DNA of 64,000 nucleotides from Pseudomonas marginalis. GTDB lineage: Bacteria > Pseudomonadota > Gammaproteobacteria > Pseudomonadales > Pseudomonadaceae. Positions 51,824 through 62,887 of this stretch are shown here, in pieces (position 1 is the first letter of the stretch; every line of letters starts with the position of its first letter). Made by a program: the position numbers and the translations under genes. The stretch spans positions 4,159,001-4,223,000 of the forward strand of contig NZ_JALJWV010000001.1 in the NCBI RefSeq assembly GCF_024169655.1, written 5' to 3'. The notes beneath the pieces were generated by a model. The model ran no database searches, had not been told where the DNA came from, and saw only the letters and a program-made list of their open reading frames with translations.

Positions 51824-52474
51824 TCAGCCGCGCTCAGGCTGGAAACGCACCACAAAGCCATTGAGATTCTGCTGGCGCCCCAACAAATCGCGCAGGCGGT
51901 CCGCTTCGGCACGCTCGATCAGCGGTCCGATAAACACGCGATTCTTGCCATCTGCGCTGCGGATGTAAGCGTTGTAGCCCTGGCTGCGCAGTTTTTTCTG
52001 CAAGGCCTCGGCGCTTTCGCGATTGGCCAGGCTGGCCAGTTGGATCGACCAACTGATCGGCAGGCCATTCGGGTCGATACGGCTCTGGCCCACGTCCGGC
52101 TTGCCCGGCGCGGCAGGTTGCGGGGCGACCGGTTTGGGGGCAGGCGCTGGTGCGGCAGGTTTGGCGACGACAGGCGCTGGCTTGACCACAGGCACACTCG
52201 GCTGCACCGGCATCGACGGAGCCGGCTGCGCGGCCAGGTCCTCATCGGTCGGCACCGGCTCTTCTTCAGGCAATGCCTGCGGCTCAGGCACCACCACCGG
52301 TTCAACCTGTACCTGAGGCACTGCCGGCGCCTGGGGCGATGCCGGCGCCTCGACAACCACCTGGCGCTGCTCATCCTGACGGGAGAACAGCATCGGCAAG
52401 AAAATCACCGCCAAGGCCACCAGCACCAGGGCGCCGACCATTCGCTGCTTGTATGCGCTATCCAGTAATGCCAT
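51824..52474 (-). CDS. dedD: DedD-like SPOR-domain protein
   Basis: A 216-residue protein with a short cytoplasmic start (MALLDSAYKQRMVGA), one membrane helix (about 13-32), a long Pro/Val/Ala-rich linker and a C-terminal SPOR domain (about 138-212). Such proteins span the inner membrane and reach septal peptidoglycan to help division. The start at 52474 overlaps folC by 17 bases. The position folC-dedD-cvpA-purF is the same in E. coli. Confidence 0.9.
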   Translation of the reverse strand: MALLDSAYKQRMVGALVLVALAVIFLPMLFSRQDEQRQVVVEAPASPQAPAVPQVQVEPVVVPEPQALPEEEPVPTDEDLAAQPAPSMPVQPSVPVVKPAPVVAKPAAPAPAPKPVAPQPAAPGKPDVGQSRIDPNGLPISWSIQLASLANRESAEALQKKLRSQGYNAYIRSADGKNRVFIGPLIERAEADRLRDLLGRQQNLNGFVVRFQPERG

Positions 52475-53765
52475 GTGCAGCTTCCTCCGTGGAGCGCCGG
52501 GCCAACCATTCGAGCGCCTCGGCAACACAATAAAATGACCCGAACAACAGAATCTCGTCCTCGGGCATGGCAACCGCACACTGCGCTTCAAGGGCCGCAG
52601 TGACGCTTGCATATGACGTCACGTGGGCACCAAGGTTCTGCAAGGCAACCTCAAGCTCAGCGGCCGGCCGGCTGCGCGGCGTGTCCAGGGGCGCAACCGC
52701 CCAGGCCTGGACATTCGCCAGCAACGGCACGACGACCCCCTCCAGATCCTTGTCGGCCAGCAAACCGAACACCGCCAGGCGACGACCCACCAGCGCTGTA
52801 CGCGACAGGCGTTGCGCCAGGTATTCGGCGGCGTGGGGGTTGTGCCCCACATCCAGCAGCAGGTTGAGGCGCTTGCCCTGCCAGTCGAAAGCACGGCGGT
52901 CCAGACGCCCGACGATCCGCGTAGCCAGCAATGTACGAGCAATCTGCGCAGGATTCCACGGCAGGTCCAGCAGCAGATAGGCTTGCAGGGCGAGCGCGGC
53001 GTTTTCCATCGGCAGGTTCAGCAGCGGCAGGTCATGCAGCTCCACGAGCTGGCCGCGCGCATCACGCCCGCGCCACTGCCAATGCTCAGCGCCCACTTCA
53101 AGATTGAACTCGCGCCCACGCAGAAAGAACGGGCAATCCAGCTCCCGCACCTTGTCCAGCAACGTCTGCGGCGGGTCCAGGTCACCGCACAGCGCAGGCC
53201 TGCCCTGGCGGAAGATCCCGGCTTTTTCATAGGCCACGGACTCACGGGTATCACCCAGGTAGTCGACATGGTCGACGCCAATGCTGGTGACCAGCGCCAG
53301 GTCGGCATCCACCACGTTGACCGTATCCAGGCGCCCGCCCAGGCCCACTTCAAGCACGACCACGTCCAGGCGCGCCCGTTCGAACAGCCAGAACGCCGCC
53401 AGGGTGCCCATCTCGAAGTACGTCAGGGAAATCTCACCGCGTCCGGCATCGAGCGCGGCGAAGGCTTCGCAAAGTTGCTCGTCAGTGGCTTCGACGCCAT
53501 TGAGTTGCACTCGCTCGTTGTAGCGCAGCAGGTGCGGCGAGCTGTACACGCCGACGCTCAGCCCTTGGGCCTGCAGCAGCGCTGCGACAAAGGCACAGGT
53601 CGAGCCTTTGCCGTTGGTGCCGGTCACCGTGATCACTCGCGGCGCCGGACGGCCCAACCCGAGGCGTGCCGCTACCTGTTGCGAGCGCTCCAGACCCATG
53701 TCGATGGCGGACGGATGCAACTGCTCAAGGTAGGCGAGCCATTCGCCCAGGGCTCGTTGGGTCAT
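52458..53765 (-). CDS. folC: Folylpolyglutamate / dihydrofolate synthase
   Basis: A 435-residue Mur-ligase-type enzyme with the ATP-binding GTNGKGSTCAFVA loop (about 49-61). It adds glutamate to dihydropteroate and to folates. It overlaps accD by 4 bases and dedD by 17. Confidence 0.97.
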   Translation of the reverse strand: MTQRALGEWLAYLEQLHPSAIDMGLERSQQVAARLGLGRPAPRVITVTGTNGKGSTCAFVAALLQAQGLSVGVYSSPHLLRYNERVQLNGVEATDEQLCEAFAALDAGRGEISLTYFEMGTLAAFWLFERARLDVVVLEVGLGGRLDTVNVVDADLALVTSIGVDHVDYLGDTRESVAYEKAGIFRQGRPALCGDLDPPQTLLDKVRELDCPFFLRGREFNLEVGAEHWQWRGRDARGQLVELHDLPLLNLPMENAALALQAYLLLDLPWNPAQIARTLLATRIVGRLDRRAFDWQGKRLNLLLDVGHNPHAAEYLAQRLSRTALVGRRLAVFGLLADKDLEGVVVPLLANVQAWAVAPLDTPRSRPAAELEVALQNLGAHVTSYASVTAALEAQCAVAMPEDEILLFGSFYCVAEALEWLARRSTEEAAHGITG

Positions 53766-54682
53766 AGGTTTGCAGGCACCGGCGGCACGACGATCGGTTC
53801 AACCTTCGGCGCGACGTAGACCGGCGTCGGCAGGCCCATCATTTGCGCGAGCAGGCTACCCAGGCGTGGACGCAGCTCGGCACGGGCGATGATCATGTCG
53901 ATCGCGCCGTGCTCCAGCAAAAATTCGCTGCGCTGGAAGCCTTCCGGCAGTTTTTCGCGAACGGTCTGCTCAATCACACGCGGGCCGGCAAAACCGATCA
54001 GGGCTTTGGGCTCGCCGACGATCACGTCGCCCAGCATCGCCAGGCTGGCGGAAACACCGCCGTACACCGGATCGGTCAGCACGGAGATGAACGGGATGCC
54101 CTCTTCGCGCAGACGCGCCAGCACCGCGGAGGTCTTGGCCATTTGCATCAGGGAGATCAGCGCTTCCTGCATGCGCGCACCACCGGAGGCGGAGAAGCAG
54201 ATCATCGGGCAACGGTTTTCCAGGGCGTAGTTGGCGGCGCGCACAAAACGCTCACCGACGATGGCACCCATGGAACCGCCCATGAAGGAGAACTCAAACG
54301 CCGACACCACAACCGGCATACCCAGCAGCTTGCCGCTGACCGAAATCAGCGCGTCCTTCTCACCGGTCTGCTTCTGCGCAGCGGTCAGGCGATCCTTGTA
54401 CTTCTTGCCGTCGCGGAACTTGAGGCGGTCAACCGGCTCCAGGTCAGCGCCCAGTTCGTTACGGCCATCGGCGTCGAGGAAAATGTCGATGCGGGCGCGA
54501 GCGCCGATACGCATGTGGTGGTTGCACTTGGGGCAAACGTCCAGGGTCTTTTCCAGCTCCGGGCGGTACAGCACCGCGTCGCAGGATGGGCACTTGTGCC
54601 ACAGACCTTCAGGAACCGAGCTTTTCTTCACCTCGGAACGCATGATCGAAGGGATCAGTTTGTCTACTAACCAGTTGCTCAT
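53762..54682 (-). CDS. accD: Acetyl-CoA carboxylase carboxyltransferase beta subunit
   Basis: A 306-residue protein with an N-terminal four-Cys zinc ribbon (CPSCD and CPKCN, about 28-50) and a crotonase-like carboxyltransferase core. With AccA it makes malonyl-CoA for fatty acid synthesis. The start at 54682 (MSNWLVDKL) is the family start; an in-frame upstream codon at 54715 is not. Confidence 0.97.
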   Translation of the reverse strand: MSNWLVDKLIPSIMRSEVKKSSVPEGLWHKCPSCDAVLYRPELEKTLDVCPKCNHHMRIGARARIDIFLDADGRNELGADLEPVDRLKFRDGKKYKDRLTAAQKQTGEKDALISVSGKLLGMPVVVSAFEFSFMGGSMGAIVGERFVRAANYALENRCPMICFSASGGARMQEALISLMQMAKTSAVLARLREEGIPFISVLTDPVYGGVSASLAMLGDVIVGEPKALIGFAGPRVIEQTVREKLPEGFQRSEFLLEHGAIDMIIARAELRPRLGSLLAQMMGLPTPVYVAPKVEPIVVPPVPANL

Positions 54683-54926
54683 GCTTTCTTTCTCCAGTAC
54701 CGGTGGCTTGAACACAGCCCCGCGTATGCCCTTGAGCTAAATTCATATGTGGCGATGACACATGCTGGACGGGGTCAGACGTTCGACCGGCCATTTCCCG
54801 CATGCATCCTCAGCCTTCCAGACAACCTGCCCGTGCAGGGTTGCCACTTCATTTCCGGGCCTCCCGCAGGCGGCACCGGGCTGTTTTACACAGTGATAGT
54901 TATGGACGGCGGCAGACTGCCAGCCG

Positions 54927-55559
54927 TCACATCGCGCCGTTGCTGTTGCGCACAGCCTGCAAGAAAGCGCGAATCTTGCTGTGATCCTTGATGCCCTTGC
55001 CCTGCTCTACGCCCCCGCTGACATCCACGGCATACGGCCGAACCTGCTCGATCGCCGCCGCGACATTGGCGGGGGTGAGCCCGCCGGCCAGGATGATCGG
55101 TTTGCTCAACCCCTCGGGGATCAGCGACCAATCGAAGGCTTCGCCGGTGCCGCCGGGTACGCCTTCGACGTAGGTGTCCAGCAGAATCCCGCGCGCGCCG
55201 GTGTAGGCAGCGCAGGCGCCCGCGATATCATCCCCGGCCTTGACCCTCAACGCCTTGATATACGGGCGCTGGTAGCTTTCGCACTCGTCAGGGGTTTCAT
55301 CGCCGTGAAACTGCAACATGTCCAACTGCACAGCATCCAGGGTTTCGTTGAGTTCGCAACGGCTGGCGTTGACGAACAAGCCCACGGTGGTCACGAACGG
55401 CGGCAGCGCGGCGATGATCGCGCGCGCCTGCACCACACTCACCGCCCGCGGGCTCTTGGCATAAAACACGAAACCGATGGCGTGCGCCCCCGCTTCGACT
55501 GCCGCCAGCGCGTCTTCTATGCGGGTAATCCCACAAATCTTGCTGCGAACGGCTGACAT
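54927..55559 (-). CDS. trpF: Phosphoribosylanthranilate isomerase
   Basis: A 210-residue beta/alpha barrel. Catalytic Cys is in KICGIT (about Cys9) and Asp in VDVSGGVE (about 180-187). It converts phosphoribosylanthranilate in tryptophan synthesis. It stands apart from the other trp genes, between truA and accD, as is usual in Pseudomonas. Confidence 0.97.
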   Translation of the reverse strand: MSAVRSKICGITRIEDALAAVEAGAHAIGFVFYAKSPRAVSVVQARAIIAALPPFVTTVGLFVNASRCELNETLDAVQLDMLQFHGDETPDECESYQRPYIKALRVKAGDDIAGACAAYTGARGILLDTYVEGVPGGTGEAFDWSLIPEGLSKPIILAGGLTPANVAAAIEQVRPYAVDVSGGVEQGKGIKDHSKIRAFLQAVRNSNGAM

Positions 55560-55623
55560 GTCGTAGAAACCTCAGGGGTTGGACCGAGAAAGTCCCGGAT
55601 GGTAACAAAAGCTTTTCCGGGCG

Positions 55624-56478
55624 TCAGCCGCCAAGTTCGCTGAAACCGGTGAGGAAGTGTGGCCCGACGAAGCGCTGCGGTAGCTCGAACTCGTCGCGAT
55701 ACTCCACCTCCACCAGATACAGGCCAAACGGATGCGCCGTGACACCGCCGGTGCGGCGAATGCGGCTCTCCAGCACTTCCTTGGCCCACTCCACCGGGCG
55801 TTCGCCGGTGCCGATGGTCATCAGCACGCCGGCAATGTTGCGCACCATATGGTGCAGGAACGCCCCGGCGCGGATATCCAGCACAATCATCTTGCCGTGA
55901 CGCGTGACCCGCAGGTGATGGACTTCCTTGATCGGCGACTTGGCCTGGCACTGGCCGGCGCGGAACGCGCTGAAATCGTGGACGCCAACCAGGTGCTGCG
56001 CGGCCTCGGCCATGCGCTCGGCATCCAGCGGGCGGTGGTTCCAGGTAATTTCTTGGTTGAGGTGCGCCGGGCGGATCTGGTCGTTGTAGATCACATAGCG
56101 GTAACGCCGGGCGATGGCCTTGAAGCGCGCATGAAAATGCGCCGGCATGACCTTCGCCCAACTGACACTGACGTCATGGGGCAAATTGATATTAGCGCCC
56201 ATCACCCATGCCTTCATCGAGCGCTCGGCCTGAGTATCGAAGTGCACCACCTGGCCGCAGGCGTGTACGCCTGCATCGGTGCGCCCAGCGCACATCAGCG
56301 ATACCGGCGAGTCAGCGACTTTGGACAGGGCCTTTTCCAGGGTTTCCTGCACCGTCAGCACGCCGGACGCCTGGCGCTGCCAGCCGCAATAGCGCGAACC
56401 TTTGTATTCCACGCCCAGGGCGATGCGGTAAAAGCCTGCAGCCGCCATTTCGGCAGCCGGGTTATCTATATTTGCCAA
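55624..56478 (-). CDS. truA: tRNA pseudouridine(38-40) synthase
   Basis: A 284-residue TruA-family enzyme. The catalytic Asp is in CAGRTDAGVHACGQV (about 67). It makes pseudouridine in the anticodon stem-loop of many tRNAs. It lies between fimV and trpF. Confidence 0.96.
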   Translation of the reverse strand: MANIDNPAAEMAAAGFYRIALGVEYKGSRYCGWQRQASGVLTVQETLEKALSKVADSPVSLMCAGRTDAGVHACGQVVHFDTQAERSMKAWVMGANINLPHDVSVSWAKVMPAHFHARFKAIARRYRYVIYNDQIRPAHLNQEITWNHRPLDAERMAEAAQHLVGVHDFSAFRAGQCQAKSPIKEVHHLRVTRHGKMIVLDIRAGAFLHHMVRNIAGVLMTIGTGERPVEWAKEVLESRIRRTGGVTAHPFGLYLVEVEYRDEFELPQRFVGPHFLTGFSELGG

Positions 56479-56565
56479 GAACTGAGAGCCTGATGAGTTG
56501 CGCGAAGGCGGGCATTATAAGGCGCTGCGCCCCAGACGCCATGTGTTTGGTACCGGCAATGCAAA

Positions 56566-56587
56566 ACGGCGGCCCGAAGGCCGCCGT
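56566..56587 (-). terminator. Terminator after fimV
   Basis: ACGGCGGCC-ttcg-GGCCGCCGT followed by TTTTG on the minus strand, 20 bases after the fimV stop. Confidence 0.85.
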
Positions 56588-56606
56588 CTGGGTTAACCCC
56601 TGGCGA

Positions 56607-59153
56607 TTACGCCAGTCGGCCAAGCATTTCCTTGGCTTCGCCGCGCTGGGCTTCATCACCCTCGGTCAGCACTTCGGAAAGGATATCCCGCGCGCCGTCC
56701 GCATCGCCCATATCGATATAGGCCTGGGCGAGGTCCAGCTTGGTGGCGACTTCATCGGTACCGGAGAGGAAGTCGAATTCCGGCTCATCACCGCCCAACG
56801 CCGCGTCTTCGGCGGTGAAAGACGGTTCGATCGGCGGACTTTCCAGGCTCTGGGACAGACGATCGAGTTCGGCGTTGACGTCATCCAGTTCCGAGGCGAA
56901 CGCATCGGGCTTGGCCGCCGGGGCCTCCGGCTCGTCGGCCAGGGACAGGTCGAAGTCTTCCGGCAAGTCAAGGTCGTCCAGGGCGGCCGGGGTCAGGGTC
57001 GGCGGTTCGACCGCAGGCACGTCCTTCATCTGATCTTCGAGCCCCGAGAGGAAGTCGTCATCGGACTGGGAAGACGGCGGCTCCAACTGCAGGTCGAGAT
57101 CAAAGTCCGACAGGTCTTCCGAAGCTGGCTTGGCTTCGGTCTGTTGCTGCAACAGCGCCTCGAAGGTCTGCTGATCGGCATTGTCCACCGCCGCCGGTGA
57201 AGCCGCCTCCAGCTCGTCCAGGCTCAGATCGAAATCGGTGTCGAACGCCTCTGCTTCAGCTTCCGGCACGGAAGCCGGCTTATCTTCCATCAGATCCTTG
57301 ACGTATTGAGCGTCCAGCGCGGCGGCGGCCACGGCGGCGCTCACCCCCGCGGCCAACACGGCCATGGCCGGGAAGCGCGACTTGAGCTGCTCGACCTGGG
57401 CATGGTTTTCACCATTGGCCACCAGTTGACGCTCCTGGGTGATGAAACCGTCCTTGTCGTTTTGCAGGCCGTAGACTTCCATCAGTTTCAAGCGCAAGTC
57501 GCTGCGCTTTGTTTCGTACTTGATGGCTTGCTCCAATACATCGGCCGCCTGGTTCAAGTGACCGCGGTCGATATGGGACTGGGCCTGCACCAGCGCATCA
57601 TTGGCGTTTTCCGGCGCTACGGCGACAGCCAGGGGCGCAAGCACCGAGGCCACGCTCGGTGCCGCTGCCGGTGCGACGACAGGCGCTGGCGCTGGCGTAG
57701 GCGCGGCAGCCAACGTGACGTTCGGTGCCGGCACTTCCAGGCCAGCGAAGCTGTCCGGTGGCAGATCAAGGTCGATGTTCGAGGTGAATTCCGGCTCTTC
57801 AGCCAGGGCGCGCGCCATGCGCACGTGCTTTTCTTCTGCGCGACGGGCATTGCGATGACGCGCCCACAACAGCAGGAGCAACAACACCACCAGACCGGCC
57901 GCGCCGCCAATGACGCCGAGGACGATCGGGTTGGTCAGCAGCTCGTTGAATTTGTCTTCGCTGCTCGCAGGCACTGCGTCGGGCTTGATCGGCTCGGACG
58001 CCGGGGCCGCAGTGGCTACCGGTTCGACGGGCGCGACCACAGGGGCGGGCGGCTCACCGGCCAACTGCGCGGGCATGACCGCTGCCGCCTGGGCTGCCGG
58101 GTCGCCTTTTTCAGCCTGCAACCTGGCCAGTTGATCGTTCTTGAGCTGGATCAGCTTTTGCAGCTTGTCCAACTGGCTCTGCAGGTCTGCTGCGCGGCTT
58201 TTCAGTTCTTCGTTGTCACGGCGCGTCGTGTCGAGCTGCTCCTGGGCCATCGCCAGCTTGTCGCCCAGGGCCTGGCTATCACCCGCCTTACCCTTCGCGC
58301 CCTTCTTGGCCGCTTCGGCCGAAACCAGGCTCAAGCTGTCCTTGGCATTGGTGCTGGCCGGCGCATTGCCCGCCTGGGTGCGCTTAGTGGCGTCCAACTG
58401 CTGCTTGCCAGCCGCTTGATTGGTCGCGGCGCGACGGCCCTGGCGCCAGGCAGCGTTCTGCGCGGTCACTTCGGCAATGGCTTTGGGCTGTGGCAGCGCG
58501 GTGCTTTGTACGGTATCCGGCAGACGCAGCACGCGACCGGTTTTCAGACGGTTGATGTTGCCATCGACAAAAGCGTGAGGGTTGAGCGCCTGGATCGCCA
58601 GCATGGTCTGCTGCACCGAAGCGCCATTGCGATGCTTTTCGGCGATTTCCCACAGCGTGTCATGGGCCGTGGTGGTGTGCTGGGCAGGCACACTCACCGC
58701 AGGTGCGCTCAAACGAGGCGTGGCCGCGGTGTTGGTCGGCGTCGATTGGTCGAACTTGGCCGGGTCGAGCAACACGCTGTAGTCACGCATCAGGCGGCCA
58801 TTCGGCCATTGCACTTGCAGCAGGAAACGCACGTAGGAATCAGGCAGCGGCTTGCTCGACGTGACACGCACCACACTGCGCCCGGCCGGGTTGATCACCG
58901 GAGTAAACGTCAGCTCATTGAGGAACGCCTGGCGATCGACCCCCGCATCCACAAACGCCTGGGACGATGCCAGGCTCGGGGTGATCTCGGAGGCCGTGAG
59001 GCCGCCGACGTCGAGCAATTCGATTTCCACCGACAATGGCTGGTTCAACTTCGACTTGAGGGTCATCTCCCCAAGCTGCAGCGCCTGCGCCATACCGGAG
59101 GACAGCGCCGAGGCGGCCGCTATTGCTAACACCAGTTTGCGAACTTGAACCAT
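56607..59153 (-). CDS. fimV: FimV/HubP-type polar peptidoglycan-binding protein
   Basis: An 848-residue protein with a signal peptide (about 1-24), a FimV N-terminal domain, a LysM-like stretch (about 155-220), a coiled coil (about 290-345), one membrane helix (about 410-430) and a long acidic cytoplasmic part. The C-terminal 45 residues match the FimV tail (TKLDLAQAYIDMGDADGAR). FimV/HubP organises the cell pole and type IV pili. The start at 59153 is preferred because a signal peptide follows it. Confidence 0.93.
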   Translation of the reverse strand: MVQVRKLVLAIAAASALSSGMAQALQLGEMTLKSKLNQPLSVEIELLDVGGLTASEITPSLASSQAFVDAGVDRQAFLNELTFTPVINPAGRSVVRVTSSKPLPDSYVRFLLQVQWPNGRLMRDYSVLLDPAKFDQSTPTNTAATPRLSAPAVSVPAQHTTTAHDTLWEIAEKHRNGASVQQTMLAIQALNPHAFVDGNINRLKTGRVLRLPDTVQSTALPQPKAIAEVTAQNAAWRQGRRAATNQAAGKQQLDATKRTQAGNAPASTNAKDSLSLVSAEAAKKGAKGKAGDSQALGDKLAMAQEQLDTTRRDNEELKSRAADLQSQLDKLQKLIQLKNDQLARLQAEKGDPAAQAAAVMPAQLAGEPPAPVVAPVEPVATAAPASEPIKPDAVPASSEDKFNELLTNPIVLGVIGGAAGLVVLLLLLLWARHRNARRAEEKHVRMARALAEEPEFTSNIDLDLPPDSFAGLEVPAPNVTLAAAPTPAPAPVVAPAAAPSVASVLAPLAVAVAPENANDALVQAQSHIDRGHLNQAADVLEQAIKYETKRSDLRLKLMEVYGLQNDKDGFITQERQLVANGENHAQVEQLKSRFPAMAVLAAGVSAAVAAAALDAQYVKDLMEDKPASVPEAEAEAFDTDFDLSLDELEAASPAAVDNADQQTFEALLQQQTEAKPASEDLSDFDLDLQLEPPSSQSDDDFLSGLEDQMKDVPAVEPPTLTPAALDDLDLPEDFDLSLADEPEAPAAKPDAFASELDDVNAELDRLSQSLESPPIEPSFTAEDAALGGDEPEFDFLSGTDEVATKLDLAQAYIDMGDADGARDILSEVLTEGDEAQRGEAKEMLGRLA

Positions 59154-59315
59154 AGCCTCATCCTTTGTTTGAACACTCCCCGGCCTGCGAGAAGGTTGGT
59201 AACCGTTGCCATAAGGCACGGCGAGCCGATAGGTCACCGACGCGCAACTGTTCCTGCTTGGGGCCAAGCATAGCGCCTGGTTAGAATCAATCTACAAATT
59301 GCCGCCAAGTATCTT

Positions 59316-60326
59316 TTACACAAGGCCTTTTATCAACAACTGCGCCAGCTGCACCGCATTCAGTGCGGCGCCTTTGCGCACGTTATCTGACGTCAACCAC
59401 AGATTTAGTTCCGCCGGATCGTCCACTCCCGCACGCACTCGGCCGACGTAGACTACATCCTGGCCGACGGCATCACCCACGGCAGTCGGGTAATCCCCCT
59501 CCTCCACCCGCTCAATACCCGCTGCGGCGTCGAGAGCGCGGTTGACGACGGCGAGGTCGACCGGCGAGCCCAATTGCAAAGACACAGTCAAGCTATCGCC
59601 AAAAAACACCGGGGCTTGAACGCAAGTCGCGGAAATCTTTAGTAAAGGAGTTTCCAGCACGGCGCGCAGTTCGTGTACGAGGCGCTTCTCCAGCTCTGTA
59701 TGACCCTGGGCGTCCGGCGTGCCGACTTGTGCCAGCAGGTTGAACGCCATCTGCCGATCAAAGAATTTGGGCTCCAGGGGGCGCACATTCAGCAGTTCGG
59801 CGGTTTGGCGCGCCAGTTCGCTGACCGCTTCACGGCCCTGAGCAGACACCGCCAGGTTAGCGGTAACGCTGACACGTTGGATATCCAGCACACCGCGCAG
59901 CGGCGCCAGGACTACCGCCAGGTTGGTGGCGGACGGGCTCGGGCTGCCGAGTTGGAAAGGCTTTTTCAAACCGTCCAGCACATGGGCATTGGCTTCCGGC
60001 ACCACCTGAGGCGCCTGCGCGGCCGGCAATGCGCCCGATAAATCAATCACCGAACAGCCGGCTGCCGTGGCACGCGGGGCGAAGCTCAGGGTCACCGCCG
60101 GGCCGGCCGCGAAAAACGCCAGTTGCGCCTTGCTGAAATCAAACTCATCGACTTCCCGCACGCGCACGTTCTTGCCACGGAACGGCACCGACGCGCCCGC
60201 AGAGTTACTGCCCGCCAGCAGATACAGGGTGCCCACCGGGAAAGCCAGTTCTTCGAGGATCTGCACCAGGGTTTCACCGACGGTGCCGGTGGCGCCGATC
60301 ACGGCGATATCAAAGGTCTGGGTCAT
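59316..60326 (-). CDS. usg: Usg-type aspartate-semialdehyde dehydrogenase homologue
   Basis: A 336-residue protein with the NADP-binding start of the Asd family (IAVIGATGTVGETL, about 7-20). Where active enzymes have the nucleophile Cys (NPNCST), it reads SPSPSA (128-133), so the catalytic Cys is gone. This is typical of Usg, an inactive paralogue found beside asd, fimV and truA. The start at 60326 is chosen over the upstream frame start. Its role is unknown. Confidence 0.85.
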   Translation of the reverse strand: MTQTFDIAVIGATGTVGETLVQILEELAFPVGTLYLLAGSNSAGASVPFRGKNVRVREVDEFDFSKAQLAFFAAGPAVTLSFAPRATAAGCSVIDLSGALPAAQAPQVVPEANAHVLDGLKKPFQLGSPSPSATNLAVVLAPLRGVLDIQRVSVTANLAVSAQGREAVSELARQTAELLNVRPLEPKFFDRQMAFNLLAQVGTPDAQGHTELEKRLVHELRAVLETPLLKISATCVQAPVFFGDSLTVSLQLGSPVDLAVVNRALDAAAGIERVEEGDYPTAVGDAVGQDVVYVGRVRAGVDDPAELNLWLTSDNVRKGAALNAVQLAQLLIKGLV

Positions 60327-60418
60327 GGGGGCTGCCTCGGGCATTGCGGGGGGGAGCGGCACTTTACCGGGTGGTTGGGGGTGAGGCAATTAGCCCGGGG
60401 CTTGCGGTGTAGCTGACG

Positions 60419-60510
60419 GCGCTATCGGGGGCAAGCCCCCTCCCACAGTGAACAGCCTTTCAACGTTGGAATTCGGTCGAATGTGGGAGGGGGCTTGCCC
60501 CCGATAGCGC
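60419..60510. repeat. REP doublet 2 (inverted pair)
   Basis: Two 29-base arms, beginning GCGCTATCGGGGGCAAGCCC and facing each other, are separated by 34 bases. They lie between usg and the asd terminator. The core differs from doublet 1 (GCAAGC in place of GGAGCC), so they belong to different sub-types. Confidence 0.9.
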
Positions 60511-60524
60511 CCGAAAGAACAATA

Positions 60525-60557
60525 AAAAACCCGCGCCTGTCGCCAGTCGCGGGTTTT
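60525..60557. terminator. Bidirectional terminator after asd
   Basis: AAAAAACCCGCG and CGCGGGTTTTT form a strong stem with A and T runs, 19 bases after the asd stop. Confidence 0.9.
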
Positions 60558-60575
60558 TCCTAGTGCCTTACGCGA

Positions 60576-61688
60576 TCAACGCTCCAGCAGAATCCGCAGC
60601 ATGCGGCGCAGCGGTTCGGCCGCGCCCCACAGCAGTTGGTCGCCGACGGTGAACGCGCCCAGGTACTGGGTGCCCATGTTCAGCTTGCGCAGACGTCCCA
60701 CCGGTACATTCAGGGTGCCGGTGACCTTGGTCGGGCTCAGCTCCTGCATGCTGATGTCGCGGTTGTTCGGCACCAGCTTGACCCATGGGTTGTGCTGGCT
60801 GATCAGCCCTTCGATATCGGCGATCGGCACGTCTTTGTTCAGCTTGATGGTCAGCGCCTGGCTGTGGCAGCGCATGGCGCCGATGCGCACGCAGATGCCG
60901 TCCACCGGAATCGGGCTCTTGAAGCGACCGAGGATCTTGTTGGTCTCGGCCTGGGCCTTCCACTCTTCACGGCTCTGGCCGTTCGGCAGTTCCTTGTCGA
61001 TCCACGGGATCAGGCTACCGGCCAACGGTACGCCGAAGTTCTCGGTCGGGTACGCGTCGCTGCGCATGGCTTCGGCCACACGGCGGTCGATGTCGAGGAT
61101 CGCGCTGGCCGGGTCGGCCAGTTGATCGGCGACGGCCGCGTGGGTCGCGCCCATCTGCTTGATCAGTTCGCGCATGTTCTGCGCGCCGGCGCCGGACGCC
61201 GCCTGATAGGTCATGGCACTCATCCACTCGACCAGGCCGGCTTCGAAGAGGCCGCCCAGGCCCATCAGCATCAGGCTGACGGTGCAGTTGCCACCGATGT
61301 AGTTCTTGGTGCCCGCGTCGAGCTGCTGGTCGATGACCTTGCGGTTGACCGGGTCGAGAACGATCACCGCATCGTCCTGCATGCGCAGGCTGGATGCAGC
61401 ATCGATCCAATAACCCTGCCAGCCGGCTTCGCGCAGCTTGGGGAAGACTTCGCTGGTGTAGTCGCCACCCTGGCAGGTCAGAATCACATCGAGAGTTTTC
61501 AGCTCTTCAATGCTGTAGGCGTCCTTGAGCGGAGCAATATCCTTGCCCACGGACGGCCCTTGGCCGCCCACGTTCGAAGTGGTGAAAAACACCGGCTCAA
61601 TAAGATCGAAATCCTGCTCTTCCAGCATCCGCTGCATGAGCACGGAACCGACCATACCGCGCCAACCGATCAGACCTACACGTTTCAT
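60576..61688 (-). CDS. asd: Aspartate-semialdehyde dehydrogenase
   Basis: A 370-residue enzyme making aspartate semialdehyde for Lys, Met, Thr and diaminopimelate. The NADP motif GWRGMVGSVLMQRM is at about 8-21 and the nucleophile is Cys135 in IGGNCTVSLML. It is the active partner of the neighbouring Usg paralogue. Confidence 0.97.
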   Translation of the reverse strand: MKRVGLIGWRGMVGSVLMQRMLEEQDFDLIEPVFFTTSNVGGQGPSVGKDIAPLKDAYSIEELKTLDVILTCQGGDYTSEVFPKLREAGWQGYWIDAASSLRMQDDAVIVLDPVNRKVIDQQLDAGTKNYIGGNCTVSLMLMGLGGLFEAGLVEWMSAMTYQAASGAGAQNMRELIKQMGATHAAVADQLADPASAILDIDRRVAEAMRSDAYPTENFGVPLAGSLIPWIDKELPNGQSREEWKAQAETNKILGRFKSPIPVDGICVRIGAMRCHSQALTIKLNKDVPIADIEGLISQHNPWVKLVPNNRDISMQELSPTKVTGTLNVPVGRLRKLNMGTQYLGAFTVGDQLLWGAAEPLRRMLRILLER

Positions 61689-61752
61689 CGCAACTACACC
61701 TTGTTAAAAAGTGGGCCGACTTGCAGCAATAACTGCAAGCGGGCCGGAGAGA

Positions 61753-62835
<1,083 letters not shown>

Positions 62836-62887
62836 GCGTTCCTCATTTCATCGTGCGACCCGCCCAGGGGCAGGTCGGGAAAAATAC

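Noticed and set aside
57306..59129. 607-codon plus-strand ORF opposite fimV
   Set aside because: Antisense of a confident fimV gene; Arg/Gly/His-rich low-complexity translation.
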